From positions 1,984,001 through 2,048,000 of the forward strand of contig NZ_JAMOAO010000001.1 of assembly GCF_030555055.1 (NCBI RefSeq): a stretch of DNA of 64,000 nucleotides. Reading direction: 5' to 3'. The DNA comes from Nocardiopsis sp. YSL2 (GTDB lineage: Bacteria > Actinomycetota > Actinomycetes > Streptosporangiales > Streptosporangiaceae). Shown here one piece after another: positions 22,951 to 44,667 of this stretch. The first letter of the stretch is position 1, and the number at the start of each line of letters is the position of its first letter. The notes beneath the pieces were generated by a model. It did not search any database. It was not told the DNA's origin and saw nothing but the letters and a program-made list of their open reading frames with translations. Position numbers and translations under genes: made by a program.

Positions 22951-25900
22951 CACAGGGTCCTTCCGGAGTCGGCGGCCACGCGCTCGGCGAGGTTGGCCGG
23001 GGTGGTGTGGGTGAACAGGTCGGCGATGGGCAGGCGCGCGCCGGTCTCCTTCTCGATCCGGGCGCGCAGCCGCACGAGCATGAGCGAGTGGCCGCCGCGT
23101 GCGAAGAAGTCGTCGTCGGCGCCGACGGAGGCCACGCCGAGCGCGTCGGCGTGCACCCGGCACATCAGCTCCTCCAGCGGCGTGGCGGGCGGGCGGTGGT
23201 CGGGGACGGGCTCCGGGTCGGGCAGCGCGGCACGGTCGAGCTTGCCGTGCGCGGTGAGGGGCAGGGCGTCGAGTGCGACGAACGCGCCCGGCACCATGGA
23301 CACCGGCAGGACCTCCAGCAGGCGGGCGCGCAGCACGGCCGGGTCGACGGGCGGGGCGCCGGGGCCCGGCTCGGCGACGACGTAGCCGACCAGCGAGCGG
23401 CGGCCGGCGGGGTCCTCACGCACGTCGGCGGCGGCCGCGGCCACCCCCGGCAGCCGGGACAGGGCGGCGGTGACCTCGCCCAGTTCGATCCGGAAGCCGC
23501 GCACCTTCACCTGGTCGTCGGCCCGGCCCACGTAGTCGAGGCCGCCGTCGGGCAGCAGCCTGGCCAGGTCGCCGGTGCGGTACATCCGGCCGCCCGGCGG
23601 CCCGAAGGGGTCGGCGACGAACCGCTCGGCGGTCAGCGCCGCCCGGCCGAGGTAGCCGCGGGCCAGTCCGTCCCCGGCCAGGTACAGCTCGCCCACCACG
23701 CCGCTCGGCACGGGGTTGAGCCCCGCGTCGAGGACGTAGGCGCGGGTGTTGGCGGTGGGGCGGCCGACCTGGGGGCGCGCGGTGGCGCCGACCCTCGCGG
23801 ACAGGGCGTCCACGGTCGCCTCGGTGGGCCCGTACAGGTTGAACCCCTCGGTGGACTCCAGCTCGCCGATCTCCTGCCACAGCGACGGCGGCACGGCCTC
23901 GCCTCCCACACCCAGCACGAGCAGCGGGCTGCGGCCGTCGCGGAGGAGCCCGGAGGCGGCCAGGTGCATGGCGTGCGAGGGGGTGACCTCGATGAAGTCG
24001 ATGCCCTCGCGCTCGATCAGCGCCACCAGCGCGTCGGGGTCGCGCTGGTCCTCCTCGGTGGCGATGTGCAGCTCGTGGCCGTCGAACATCCACAGCTGCG
24101 GCTGCCAGGAGGCGTCGAAGGCGAACGACCAGGCGTGCGCGACGCGCAGCGCCCGACCGCCCACGCGCGCCGCGGCCGGGCGGTAGAGGGTCTCCCGGTG
24201 CGAGGTGAACAGGTTGACCACGCTGCGGTGCTCGACCACCACGCCCTTGGGCGTCCCGGTGGACCCGGACGTGTAGATGACGTAGGCGGGGTGGTGTGCG
24301 GCCACTCCCGCCACGGGCAGGGCCGCGGGCAGCCCGGAGCCGTCCGACAGGTCCGTGCGGTCCAGGTAGAGCAGGTCGGCGTTGCCGCACGGGGCCTGGT
24401 CGGAGGTGGTGACGGCGAGCACCGGGTCGGCGTCGGCGACGATCGTCGACCGGCGCTCGGCCGGGTACTCGGGGTCGATGGGCAGGTAGGCGGCCCCGGA
24501 CTTCAGGACGGCGAGGATCGCCACGAGGGTCTCGGCGGAGCGGGGCAGCTGGAGGGCGACGATCCGCTCCGGCCGCGCGCCGCGTCGGCGCAGCTGGTGG
24601 GCGAGCCGGTTGGCCCGGGCGTCCAGTTCGGCGAACGTGTACCGGGTGGTCCCGCACACCACCGCGGTGGCGTCGGGGGTCCGGGCGGCCTGGGCGGCGA
24701 ACAGCGCGGGCAGGGTGCGGGCACACGGCGCGGGCAGGGCGGGGCCGTGCCAGGCGTCGCGGACCGCGTCGGCCTCGTCGGCGTCCAGCAGGTCGAGCGT
24801 GCCGACGGGCCGGTCGGGGTCGGCCAGGACCGCCCGCAGCAGGCGCAGGTAGCGGGCGGCGACGGCCTCGGCGGTGGCCGGGTCGAACAGGTCGGCGCGG
24901 TAGCGCAGCACGCCGTCCACCCCGTCGGCGCCGTCGGCGGCGGTCAGGTCGAGGGAGAGGTCGAACTTGGCCTCGCCGGTGGAGGCGTCCTCGGGGCGCA
25001 CGTCCAGGTCGCCGAGGGCGAGGGCGCCCTCGGGCACGGACTGGTAGGCGAGCATCACCTGGAAGAGGGGGTGCCGGGCCAGCGAGCGCGGCGGGTTGAG
25101 CTCCTCGACCAGCCGCTCGAAGGGCACGTCCTGGTGGGCGTAGGCGGCCAGGTCGAAGTCACGCACCCGGCGGAGCAGTGTGCGGAAGCCGGGGTCCCCG
25201 GAGGTGTCGGTGCGCAGCACGAGCGTGTTGACGAAGAAGCCGACCAGGTCCTCCAGGGCGTCGTCGCCGCGTCCGGCCACGGGCGAGCCCAGGGGGATGT
25301 CCGTGCCCGCGCCGAGCCGGGTGAGCAGTGCGGCCAGGGCCGCCTGGAAGACCATGAACAGGCTGGTGTCGGTGGAGCGGGCCAGGTCGCGCAGGGCCCG
25401 GTGGGTCTGCGGGTCGATGCGCAGCCGGGCCTCGCCCGCGGCGCGGCCCGCGACGGCGGGCCGGGGCCGGTCGGTGGGCAGGGGGAGCTCGTCCGGCAGT
25501 CCGGCCAGGGCCGTGGACCAGAAGCCGACCTGTTCGGCGAGCGGGCCGCCCGGGGTCTCGTCCAGGAGTTCGCGCTGCCAGAGCGCGTAGTCGGCGTACT
25601 GCACGGCCACGGGGTCCTGGTCGGGTTCCCGGCCGGCCAGCCGGGCCCGGTAGGCCCGGTCCAGGTCGGACAGCAGCGGGAGCACGGAGGCGCCGTCGGC
25701 GGCGATGTGGTGCACCAGGACGAGCAGGACGTGCTCGTCCTCTCCGAGCCTGAACAGGGTGGGGCGCACGGGGATCTCGTCCTCGAGCCGGAAGGCGTAC
25801 CGTGCCGCGTCGGACAGCGGCCCGGCCAGGTCGTCGGGGGTGGTCTCGACCACGGTGAGCGGGACGGCCGGGGCGGGGACGACCACCTGGCGGGGGGTGC

Positions 25901-28900
25901 CGTCCTCGTCGGGGAAGAGGGTGCGCAGGCTCTCGTGCCGCGCGACCAGGTCGTCGAGGGCGGCGGACAGCGCGGTGGTGTCGAGGCGGCCGGTGAGGCG
26001 CACGGAGAAGGGGATGTTGTAGGAGGGGTTGGGGCCGTCCATCCGGTAGAGGAACCAGAGCCGCTGCTGGGCGAACGACAGCGGCAGGTCGGCGGGGCGG
26101 TCGCGGCGGGCCAGGGGGACCGGGACGCGGGCGCCGTCCACCCGGGCGGCGAGTTCGGCGACCGTGGGCGCCTCGAAGAGCGTGCGCAGCGGCAGGTCGG
26201 CGCCGAGCACGGCACGGATCCGGCCGGTGAGCCTGGGCACGAGGAGCGAGTGGCCGCCCAGGCCGAAGAAGTCGTCGTCGATGCCGACGACCGGCACCGA
26301 CAGCACCTCGGCGAAGACCTGGCACAGCAGCTCCTCGCGCGGGTCGCGGGGTCCGCGTCCGCCGGGGCGGGCGGCGGTGTCGGGCGCGGGCAGCGCGGAG
26401 CGGTCGAGCTTGCCGCTGGGCAGGACGGGGATCGCGTCGAGTTCCACGAACGCCGCGGGGACGAACGCGGGGGGCAGCTCGGCGGCCAGGAAGCGGCGCA
26501 GCCGGTCCGGGTCGACGGTGTGTCCGGGAGCGGCGACGAGGTAGGCGGCCAGGGAGCGCTGCCCGGGGGTCTCCTCGTGGACGGCGACCACGGCGGCGGC
26601 GACCTCGGGGCGGCGCAGCAGGGCGGCGGAGATCTCGCCCGGCTCCACCCGGAAGCCGCGGATCTTGACCTGGTCGTCGGCGCGGCCGACGAACTCCAGC
26701 GCGTCGTCGTCGTTCCAGCGCACGAGGTCGCCGGTGCGGTACATGCGAGTGCCGGGCGGCCCGAAGGGGTCGGCGACGAAGCGCTCGGCGGTCAGCGCCG
26801 CCCGGCCGTGGTAGCCGCGCGCGAGGCCGTCCCCGGCGAGGTAGAGCTCGCCCACGACCCCGGTCGGCACGGGGTTGAGCCCGTCGTCCAGGACGTAGGC
26901 GCGGGTCCCGGGGTCGGGCGGCCCGATCGGTACGGGCGCGCTCATCCCGGCGCGGCAGGCGCCGAGCGTGGAGTTCACGCTGACCTCGGTGGGCCCGTAG
27001 GCGTTGAACATGCGGCGGCCGGGCGCGTACCGGTCGACCAGGGCGGGGGTGACCTCCTCGGTGCCCGCCAGGAGGCAGATCCCCTCGGGCAGGCGGGCCT
27101 CGTCGGGCAGGGCGGCCAGCAGCGCCGGCGGCAGGATGGCGTGGGTGACGCGCTGGTCGCGCAGGTAGTCGGTGAGGGCGGTGCCCGCGACGCGGCGGTG
27201 CGCGGGCACGATGACGAGCGTGCCGCCGGTGCACATCACCTGGACCAGTTCCCACCAGGCGACGTCGAAGCCGGGGGAGGCGAACTGGCTGACCCGGCTG
27301 TCGGGGGTGACGAGCAGGCGTTCGGTGTGCGTGGCGACGAGTTTGGCGACCCCGGCGTGCGGGACGACGACTCCTTTGGGGCGGCCGGTAGAGCCGGAGG
27401 TGTAGATGACGTAGGCGGGGTGTTCGGGGCGCAGGTCCACCGGCCGGGGCGGGTCGTCCCCGTCCTCGTGCCCGACCGTCGCCCGCGCGCGCCCGGGGGC
27501 CGCTCCGCGGGGGGCGGGGCTCGCGCTCTCGGCGGTCGGCGTGCTGCCGCTGTCGCGCTCCTCGTCACCGAGCAGCAGGCGGGGCACGCCGTCGAGCGGT
27601 CCGGCGAGCCGGTCGGCCAGGTCGGGGGTGGTGAGCGCGCAGCCGGGGGCGGCGTCGCCGACCATGTACGCCAGGCGCTCGTCGGGGTGGTCGGGGTCCA
27701 GGGCCAGGTAGGCGCCGCCGGCCTTGAGCACGCCGACCAGGGCGCACACCAGCTCCACTCCGCGCGGCACGGCGACCGCGACCACGCTCTCGGGCCCCAC
27801 GCCGCGGCGCTGGAGCGCGGCGGCGATGCGGTCGGTGCGCTCGTCCAGGCGCTCGTAGGTGAGGGAGTCGTCCTCGCACACGACCGCCTCGGCGGTGGGC
27901 CGCTCGGCGACCCGGCGCGCGAACTCGGCGGTCAGGGTGGTGCGCGGGTAGGTGCCGGTGGCGTTGAGGTCCCGGACCGCCCGCTCGGTGCCGCGGTCGT
28001 CGAGCAGGGTCAGCCGCCAGACGGGGCGGTCCGGGTCGGCGGGGATCTGCCGGAGCAGGTGGACGACGGCGTCGGCCAGGCGCCGGGCGTGTGCGGGGGC
28101 GATGACGTCGGCTCGGTGGGACAGGCGCACGGTGAGCGGGGCACCGGGGGTCTGGCCGGGCAGGGCGGTCAGCGCCAGGGGGTAGTGGGTGGCGTCGGCG
28201 GAGGCCACGGGGGTCAGGCGCAGTCCGGGTGCCGGCTCCAGGGAGCGGTCGGGGTCGAAGGGGTAGTTCTCGTACACGGCGAGGGTGTCGAACAGGTCGC
28301 CGCCGCCCGCCGCCCGCTGGATGTCGGCGAGCCCGAGGTGCTGGTGGGGCAGGAGTGAGGCCTGTTCGTCGCGCAGCCGGGTGAGCGTCTGCGCCACGGT
28401 CCGGGCGGGGTCGAGGCGGACGCGGACCGGAACGGTGTTGATGAACAGGCCCACCATCGACTCGACGCCGGGCAGCTCCGGCGGCCGCCCGGAGACGGTG
28501 GTGCCGAAGACGACGTCGGTGCGGCCGAGCACACGCGAGAGCAGGGTGCCCCAGGCGAGCTGGACGAGGGTGTTGACGGTGACGCCCAGCTCCCGGGCGC
28601 ACCGGTCCAGGGCCGCGGTCTCCTCCGCGGTGAGGGTGGCGGCGGCGTGTTCCGGGATCTCACCCCCCGAGGTGCCGGGGGCGACCATCGTGGGCTCCGG
28701 CAGCCCGGCCAGGGCCCGGGTCCAGGCGGCCTCGGCGGCGGGGCGGTCCCGCCCGGAGAGCCAGGCGAGGTGGTCGCGGTAGGGCGTCGCGGGCGGCGGC
28801 ACCGCGCCGCCGCCCTCCGCCTCGTAGAGCGCGAAGAGGTCGGTGACCAGCACCGGCAGCGACCAGCCGTCGAGAAGGATGTGGTGGTGGGTCAGGACGA

Positions 28901-29299
28901 GCCTGTGCCGCTGCGGGCCCAGGCGCAGGACGGCGAACCGGATCAGCCCCGGCTCACCCAGGTCGAACCGGTGCGTCCGCTCGGCGTCCGCCCACGCGCG
29001 GGCGGCGCCCTCCGGGTCGGGGTCCGCGGACACGTCGGCCTCGTCCCAGACGGGGTCGACGGCGGTGGGGATCAGTGCGACGGCCGTGCCGTTCTTCCGG
29101 CGCCGGTAGCACGAGCGCAGGACGGGGTGGCGGCGCAGCAGCGCGGTGCCCGCGCGGCGCAGGCGGGCGGTGTCGAGGCCGCCCTCCACCTCCAGCACCT
29201 GTTGCACGGTGTACACGTCCACGTCCGCCGACTCGGCCTGGAAGAGCAGGCCCTCGGCGAGGGGGGCGAGCGGCCAGATGTCGTCGAGTCCGGTCCTGG

Positions 29300-29315
<16 letters not shown>
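22950..29315 (-). CDS. NRPS, C-A-PCP-C-A-PCP
   Basis: 2121 residues from the ATG at 29315, overlapping the preceding NRPS gene by 16 bases; an upstream extension of the frame is antisense-like and rejected. C1 ([10 protein letters not shown] near 142) begins [12 protein letters not shown], the D-to-L condensation type, fitting an upstream partner that ends in an epimerase. A1 core [12 protein letters not shown] near 635, PCP1 GLGGHSLL near 1015, C2 (HHIAADGAS near 1201) of LCL type, A2 core [12 protein letters not shown] near 1679, PCP2 ARGGHSLM near 2069. No terminal thioesterase. Hand-read codes: A1 D-V-W-I-L-A-A-V-N-K, A2 D-A-Q-E-G-G-L-V-D-K; I cannot name substrates from them. Likely the last two extension steps. 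Confidence 0.9.
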
Positions 29316-38716
<9,401 letters not shown>

Positions 38717-38778
38717 GTGGGCTCCCGTCCTGATCGCCGTCGACGCGGGTCTGCCCGCACCACTTCCGCGGTCGGATG

Positions 38779-38797
38779 TTAGCTTAGGCATGCCTAA
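38779..38797. promoter_or_regulatory. Iron box (DmdR/IdeR type) before the NRPS operon
   Basis: TTAGCTTAGGCATGCCTAA differs little from the 19-bp consensus TTAGGTTAGGCTAACCTAA and has a strong dyad (GCTTAGGCATGCCTAAGC). It is 63 bases upstream of the NRPS start on the minus strand. Expected effect: repression in iron-replete cells. Confidence 0.85.
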
Positions 38798-38902
38798 GCT
38801 TCAATAGCCCGGGCGGACCGGACGAACGTCGCAAACCACCGGCGCGACACGGGTTTTCCCACGTTTGCGCGGGTAGGACAGGGTCCGGCAGGAAAACCGG
38901 GC

Positions 38903-38921
38903 TTAAGTTAGCCTTGCCTAA
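38903..38921. promoter_or_regulatory. Iron box before the permease operon
   Basis: TTAAGTTAGCCTTGCCTAA, 22 bases before the first FecCD start on the plus strand. It contains TTAGCCTTGCCTAA, identical to the box at 46011. Expected to bind the DtxR-type iron repressor. Confidence 0.85.
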
Positions 38922-38942
38922 GAGATCGGTTATGCTCCCCCT

Positions 38943-39968
38943 GTGACTCGCGTGACGACCCCCTCAGCGCGCCGCACCGCGCCACGCGTGGTCGGCCTCC
39001 TCGCAGCCGCCGTCGCCCTGGCCGCGGTGCTCGTGCTGTCGATCATGATCGGCAGCAAGAGCATCCCCCCGGGCGAGGTCCTGCGGCTCCTCCTCGCACC
39101 CGAAGCGGGCGAGAACTCGGCCATCGTCAACGGCATGCGCCTCTCGCGCACGCTTTTCGGCCTGGCCGCCGGCCTGGCCCTGGGCATGTCCGGATCCCTC
39201 ATGCAGGGGCTGACCCGCAATCCGCTGGCCGATCCCGGTCTGCTCGGCGTCAGCGCCGGCGCCGCCCTCGGCGTCGTCCTCAGCACGATGCTGTTCGGCG
39301 TGACCTCGCTCTACGGCTACATCTGGTTCGCCTTCGCCGGAGCGCTCGTGGCCACCACGGTGGTCTACGCACTGGGCGGGCTCGGCCGCGGCGGCGCCCA
39401 CCCCGCCAAGCTCGCCCTGGCGGGCGCCGCGGTCAGCGCGCTCCTGCAGTCGGCGATCGGAGCGATGCTGCTGCTGGACGCCGCCACCCTGGACGAGTAC
39501 CGCTTCTGGGTGGTCGGCTCGCTCAACCTCACCGACCGCGCGCCCCTGCTCCAGGCCCTGCCGTTCATGCTCGCCGGAGCGGTCCTGGCGGTCACCACCG
39601 CGCCCGCGCTCAACAACCTCTCCCTCGGCGACGACGTCGCCCGCTCCCTGGGCCAGGACGTGCGGATGGTCCGGCTGCGCGGCATCCTCGCGGTCACCCT
39701 CCTGGCGGGCGGCGCGACCGCCGTGTGCGGCCCGATCGCCTTCATCGGCCTGGTCGTCCCGCACATCGCCCGCGCGATCACCGGCCCCGACCACCGCTGG
39801 GTGCTCGCCTACTCCGCCCTCCTGGCGCCGGTCCTGCTGCTCGCCGCCGACGTCCTCGGCCGCGTGCTCGCCGGCCGGTCGGAGATCCACGTGGGCATCG
39901 TGGTGGCCTTCCTCGGCGCCCCCTTCTTCATCGCCCTGGTCCGACGACGCGGTCTCCCGGAGCTGTGA
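38943..39968 (+). CDS. FecCD-family iron-siderophore ABC permease 1
   Basis: 341 residues from the GTG at 38943. The hydrophobic helices and SRTLFGLAAGLALGMSGSLMQGLTRNPLADPGLLGVSAGAALGV are classic FecCD/BtuC signatures. TAVCGPIAFIGLVVPHIARAITGPDHRW marks the C-terminal coupling region. It forms the membrane channel with the product of the next gene, whose start overlaps this stop by one base. Import of the ferric form of the locus's own siderophore is expected. Controlled by the iron box 22 bases upstream. Confidence 0.95.
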   Translation: MTRVTTPSARRTAPRVVGLLAAAVALAAVLVLSIMIGSKSIPPGEVLRLLLAPEAGENSAIVNGMRLSRTLFGLAAGLALGMSGSLMQGLTRNPLADPGLLGVSAGAALGVVLSTMLFGVTSLYGYIWFAFAGALVATTVVYALGGLGRGGAHPAKLALAGAAVSALLQSAIGAMLLLDAATLDEYRFWVVGSLNLTDRAPLLQALPFMLAGAVLAVTTAPALNNLSLGDDVARSLGQDVRMVRLRGILAVTLLAGGATAVCGPIAFIGLVVPHIARAITGPDHRWVLAYSALLAPVLLLAADVLGRVLAGRSEIHVGIVVAFLGAPFFIALVRRRGLPEL

Positions 39969-41032
39969 TGGCCATCCGAACACCCCTCCTGCACACCGAG
40001 CGCCTGGGCGCGCACACGCACTACCGTGTGCGCCGCGGCCCCTCGGGCGTCTGGCGCCCCCGGCCGCTGCTGGTCGGCACGGTCCTCACCGTGCTGGTCG
40101 CGGCCGCCTTCGCCGCGGAACTGGTCATCGGCCGCTTCCCCGTCAGCGCGGCCGAGGCGATCGGCGCCCTGTTCTGGTACGGCGAACAGTCCACCGTGGA
40201 CGTGGTCTACGGCCTGCGCCTGCCCCGCGCCCTGGTCGGCCTGCTGGCGGGCGCCGCGTTCGCCGTCTCCGGCGCGATCTTCCAGACCCTGGCCCGCAAC
40301 GCCCTGGCCAGCCCGGACGTCATCGGCGTGACGGCGGGGGCCAACGCCGCCGCGGTCGCCGGGCTCGTCCTGGGCGCGGGAGCGGGCCTGTCGACCGCTG
40401 GGCTGGCCCTGCTCGGCGCGGCCGCGAGCGCGGTGGCGATCTACGCCCTGGCCTGGAAGAACGGGGCCAGCGGCTACCGGATCATCCTCATCGGCATCGG
40501 TATCTCCGCGCTGTGCACCAGCATCACCGCCTACCTCCTCCAGCGCGCCGACCTCTTCCAGGCCCAGCGCGCCGTGGTGTGGCTGACCGGCAGCATCAAC
40601 ATGCGCGAGTGGACGCACGTCGCCCCGCTCGCGGCCGCCGTCGCCGTCCTCATGCCCGTCGCCTTCGTGCTCGGCCGCCACCTGGCCGCGCTGACGCTGG
40701 GCGACGACACCGCCAGAGGGCTCGGCGTACCGGTCCAGCGCAGCCGCGCCGTCCTGCTCTTCACCGCCGTCGGCCTGGCCGCCTTCGCCACCGCCTCCGC
40801 CGGCCCCATCGCGTTCGTGGCGCTGATCGCGCCGCAGGCCGCGCTGCGCCTGGTGGGTCGGCCCACCCCGCCCCTGGGCGTGTCCGCGCTGACGGGGGCG
40901 CTCATCGTCCTCGCCGGCGACATGGCCGCCCGGCCCTTCGATCTGCCCGTCGGCGTGGTCACCGGACTCGTCGGCGCGGCGGGGCTGATGTGGCTGCTCG
41001 CCCGCGCCAACCGCACCGGACAGGGAGCCTGA
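39968..41032 (+). CDS. FecCD-family iron-siderophore ABC permease 2
   Basis: 354 residues from the ATG at 39968, sharing one base with the previous stop. LRLPRALVGLLAGAAFAVSGAIFQTLARNALASPDVIGVTAGANAAA and SAGPIAFVALIAPQAALRLVGR are the FecCD landmarks. Heterodimeric partner of the previous permease (FepD/FepG-like pair). The N-terminus has an extra ~25 soluble residues before the first helix. Confidence 0.95.
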   Translation: MAIRTPLLHTERLGAHTHYRVRRGPSGVWRPRPLLVGTVLTVLVAAAFAAELVIGRFPVSAAEAIGALFWYGEQSTVDVVYGLRLPRALVGLLAGAAFAVSGAIFQTLARNALASPDVIGVTAGANAAAVAGLVLGAGAGLSTAGLALLGAAASAVAIYALAWKNGASGYRIILIGIGISALCTSITAYLLQRADLFQAQRAVVWLTGSINMREWTHVAPLAAAVAVLMPVAFVLGRHLAALTLGDDTARGLGVPVQRSRAVLLFTAVGLAAFATASAGPIAFVALIAPQAALRLVGRPTPPLGVSALTGALIVLAGDMAARPFDLPVGVVTGLVGAAGLMWLLARANRTGQGA

Positions 41033-41035
41033 GCA

Positions 41036-41890
41036 ATGACCGACACACCCACCACCAGTCCCGGCGCCACCGCCGGCTCCCCCGCGCCCGACACCGGTCT
41101 GTCCGGCCGCGCCCTGCGCGTGGCCTACGACGAACGGACGGTCCTGGAGGGCGTGGACGTCGACATCCCGACCGGCCGCACCACCGTGATCGTCGGGGCC
41201 AACGCCTGCGGCAAGTCCACGCTGCTGCGGACGCTCTCGCGGCTGATCAGCCCGAAGGCCGGGACCGTGCTGCTGGACGGCGAGTCCGTCCACCGCATGC
41301 GCACCCGCGACCTGGCCCGCAGGCTCGGGATCCTGCCGCAGTCCCCCTCCGCGCCCGAGGGCATGACCGTGCTGGAGCTGGTCACGCGGGGCCGGAGCCC
41401 GCACCAGAGCGTGTGGCGGCAGTGGTCGGCCTCCGACAGCGCCGCCGTGCGCCTGGCCCTGACCGCCACCGGCATGACCGACCTGGCCGACCGCCCCGTC
41501 GACCAGCTCTCCGGCGGGCAGCGCCAGCGCGCCTGGATCGCCATGTCGCTGGCGCAGGACACCCCCACGCTGCTGCTGGACGAGCCCACCACCTTCCTCG
41601 ACCTGGCCCACCAGATCGAGGTCCTCGACCTGATCGCCGACCTCAACCACGCGGGCGACCGCACCGTCGTGATGGTGCTGCACGACCTCAACCACGCCGG
41701 CCGCTACGCCGACCACATCGTCGCCATGAAGGACGGCGCGATCGTGGCGGAGGGCCCGCCCGGCGAGGTCATCACCACCGGCATGGTCGCCGACGTCTTC
41801 GGACTGCGCTGCGAGGTGATCAGCGACCCGCTCAGCGGAACCCCGCTGGTGGTCCCCTTCGGCCGGCACCGCTGCGCCGACAGCCCCTGA
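41036..41890 (+). CDS. Ferric-siderophore ABC ATPase (FepC-like)
   Basis: 284 residues. Walker A GANACGKST (residues 54-62), Q-loop LGILPQSPSAPEGM, signature LSGGQRQRAWIAM, Walker B LLLDEPTTFLDL, H-loop VLHDLNHA. LDLAHQIEVLDLIADLN is typical of FepC/FhuC-type siderophore importers. It energises uptake through the two preceding permeases. It begins 3 bases after the second permease stop. Confidence 0.95.
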   Translation: MTDTPTTSPGATAGSPAPDTGLSGRALRVAYDERTVLEGVDVDIPTGRTTVIVGANACGKSTLLRTLSRLISPKAGTVLLDGESVHRMRTRDLARRLGILPQSPSAPEGMTVLELVTRGRSPHQSVWRQWSASDSAAVRLALTATGMTDLADRPVDQLSGGQRQRAWIAMSLAQDTPTLLLDEPTTFLDLAHQIEVLDLIADLNHAGDRTVVMVLHDLNHAGRYADHIVAMKDGAIVAEGPPGEVITTGMVADVFGLRCEVISDPLSGTPLVVPFGRHRCADSP

Positions 41891-41943
41891 GACCCCGCTC
41901 CAGAACCCTTCCCATCCCCCGACACCGATCAGAAAGTACGCAC

Positions 41944-42952
41944 ATGCGCATCCTCACCACCACGGCGCGCCGCCACCCGGCCGCCGTCGCCGCCACCGGC
42001 GCGGCCCTGGCCGTCCTCCTCGCGGGCTGCGGTTCGACCGCGCCCACCACGTCCGCCGACGAGGAGTCCGGCTCCGGAGGAGGCTGGGAGTACACCGACG
42101 ACAGCGGTCAGACCATCTCCCTGGACGCGCCGCCCGAGAACGTGGTCGTCCAGGTGAACGCCGCCGCGGCCCTGGTCGACCTGGGCTTCGAGCCGACCGC
42201 CGTGTTCGGCCCGCGTGAGCTGGCCGACGGCGAACCCGACCCCCAGGCGGGCGACGTCGACCCCGAGACCCCGTCGGTGGGCACCGAGTGGGGCGAGTTC
42301 GACATGGAGAGCTACCTGGCCCTGGAGCCGGACCTGGTCATCACCATCGCCTACGGCGACGCCCTCTGGTACGTGCCCGAGGAGTCCGCCGACCAGATCG
42401 AGGACGCCGCTCCGATCCTGGCCGTCCAGCTCCAGGACGTCCCCGCCGACCAGGCCGTGCAGAAGTTCACCGACCTGGCCGCCGCGCTGGGCGCCGACGT
42501 GGAGTCCGAGGCCGTCACCGCGGCCCAGGAGGACTTCGACGCCGCCTCCGCCGAGCTCGCCGAGGCCGCCGGGGCCAACCCCGGAGTCTCGGTCATGGCG
42601 ACCAACACCTCCGCCGACCTCATGAACGTCGCCAAGCCCGGCTTCTTCAGCGACCTGTCCTACTTCCAGGCGCAGGGCGTGGAGTTCGTCGAGCCCGACG
42701 GCGGCGAGGCCCCCAACTGGCACGACCTGAGCTGGGAGCAGGCCTCCACCTACGAGGCGGACGTCATCCTCGCGGACACCCGCCCCAACTCGCTGCCGAC
42801 CGATGACCTGGCCGACATCCCCACCTGGGCCGAGCTGCCCGCCGTCCAGGCCGACCAGGTCGGCGGCTGGCACGCGGAGACCCCGATGTCCCACTCCAAG
42901 CTGGCGCCCGTGATCCGGGAGCTGGCCGAGCTGATCGAGGGCGCCGACCCCG

Positions 42953-42963
<11 letters not shown>
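41944..42963 (+). CDS. Siderophore-binding lipoprotein (FepB-like)
   Basis: 339 residues from the ATG at 41944. The lipobox LLAGCGS (Cys29) follows a hydrophobic signal, so the mature protein is a membrane-anchored receptor. The body has the TroA/BtuF-like substrate-binding fold: [60 protein letters not shown]. It delivers the ferric siderophore to the FecCD permeases. Its last 11 bases overlap the start of the salicyl-AMP ligase. Confidence 0.93.
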
Positions 42964-44524
<1,561 letters not shown>

Positions 44525-44667
44525 CGCGGCGCGCCCCGGGGCGGCCAGGGCGGTCCACCGCTCCGGCCGCCCCGGGGCGGCGCCTGGAGGATCCGGTCCC
44601 GCGGGGCCCCGCACCGCGTCGGGGACCCGCGGGACGCGCTCCGCGGCGGGGACCCGCGGGGCCCGCC

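Noticed and set aside
44525..44667. Terminator between the convergent ligase and salicylate synthase genes
   Set aside because: Several GC-rich repeats of GGGGACCCGCGGG type are present, but I could not build one clean hairpin, so no feature is claimed.
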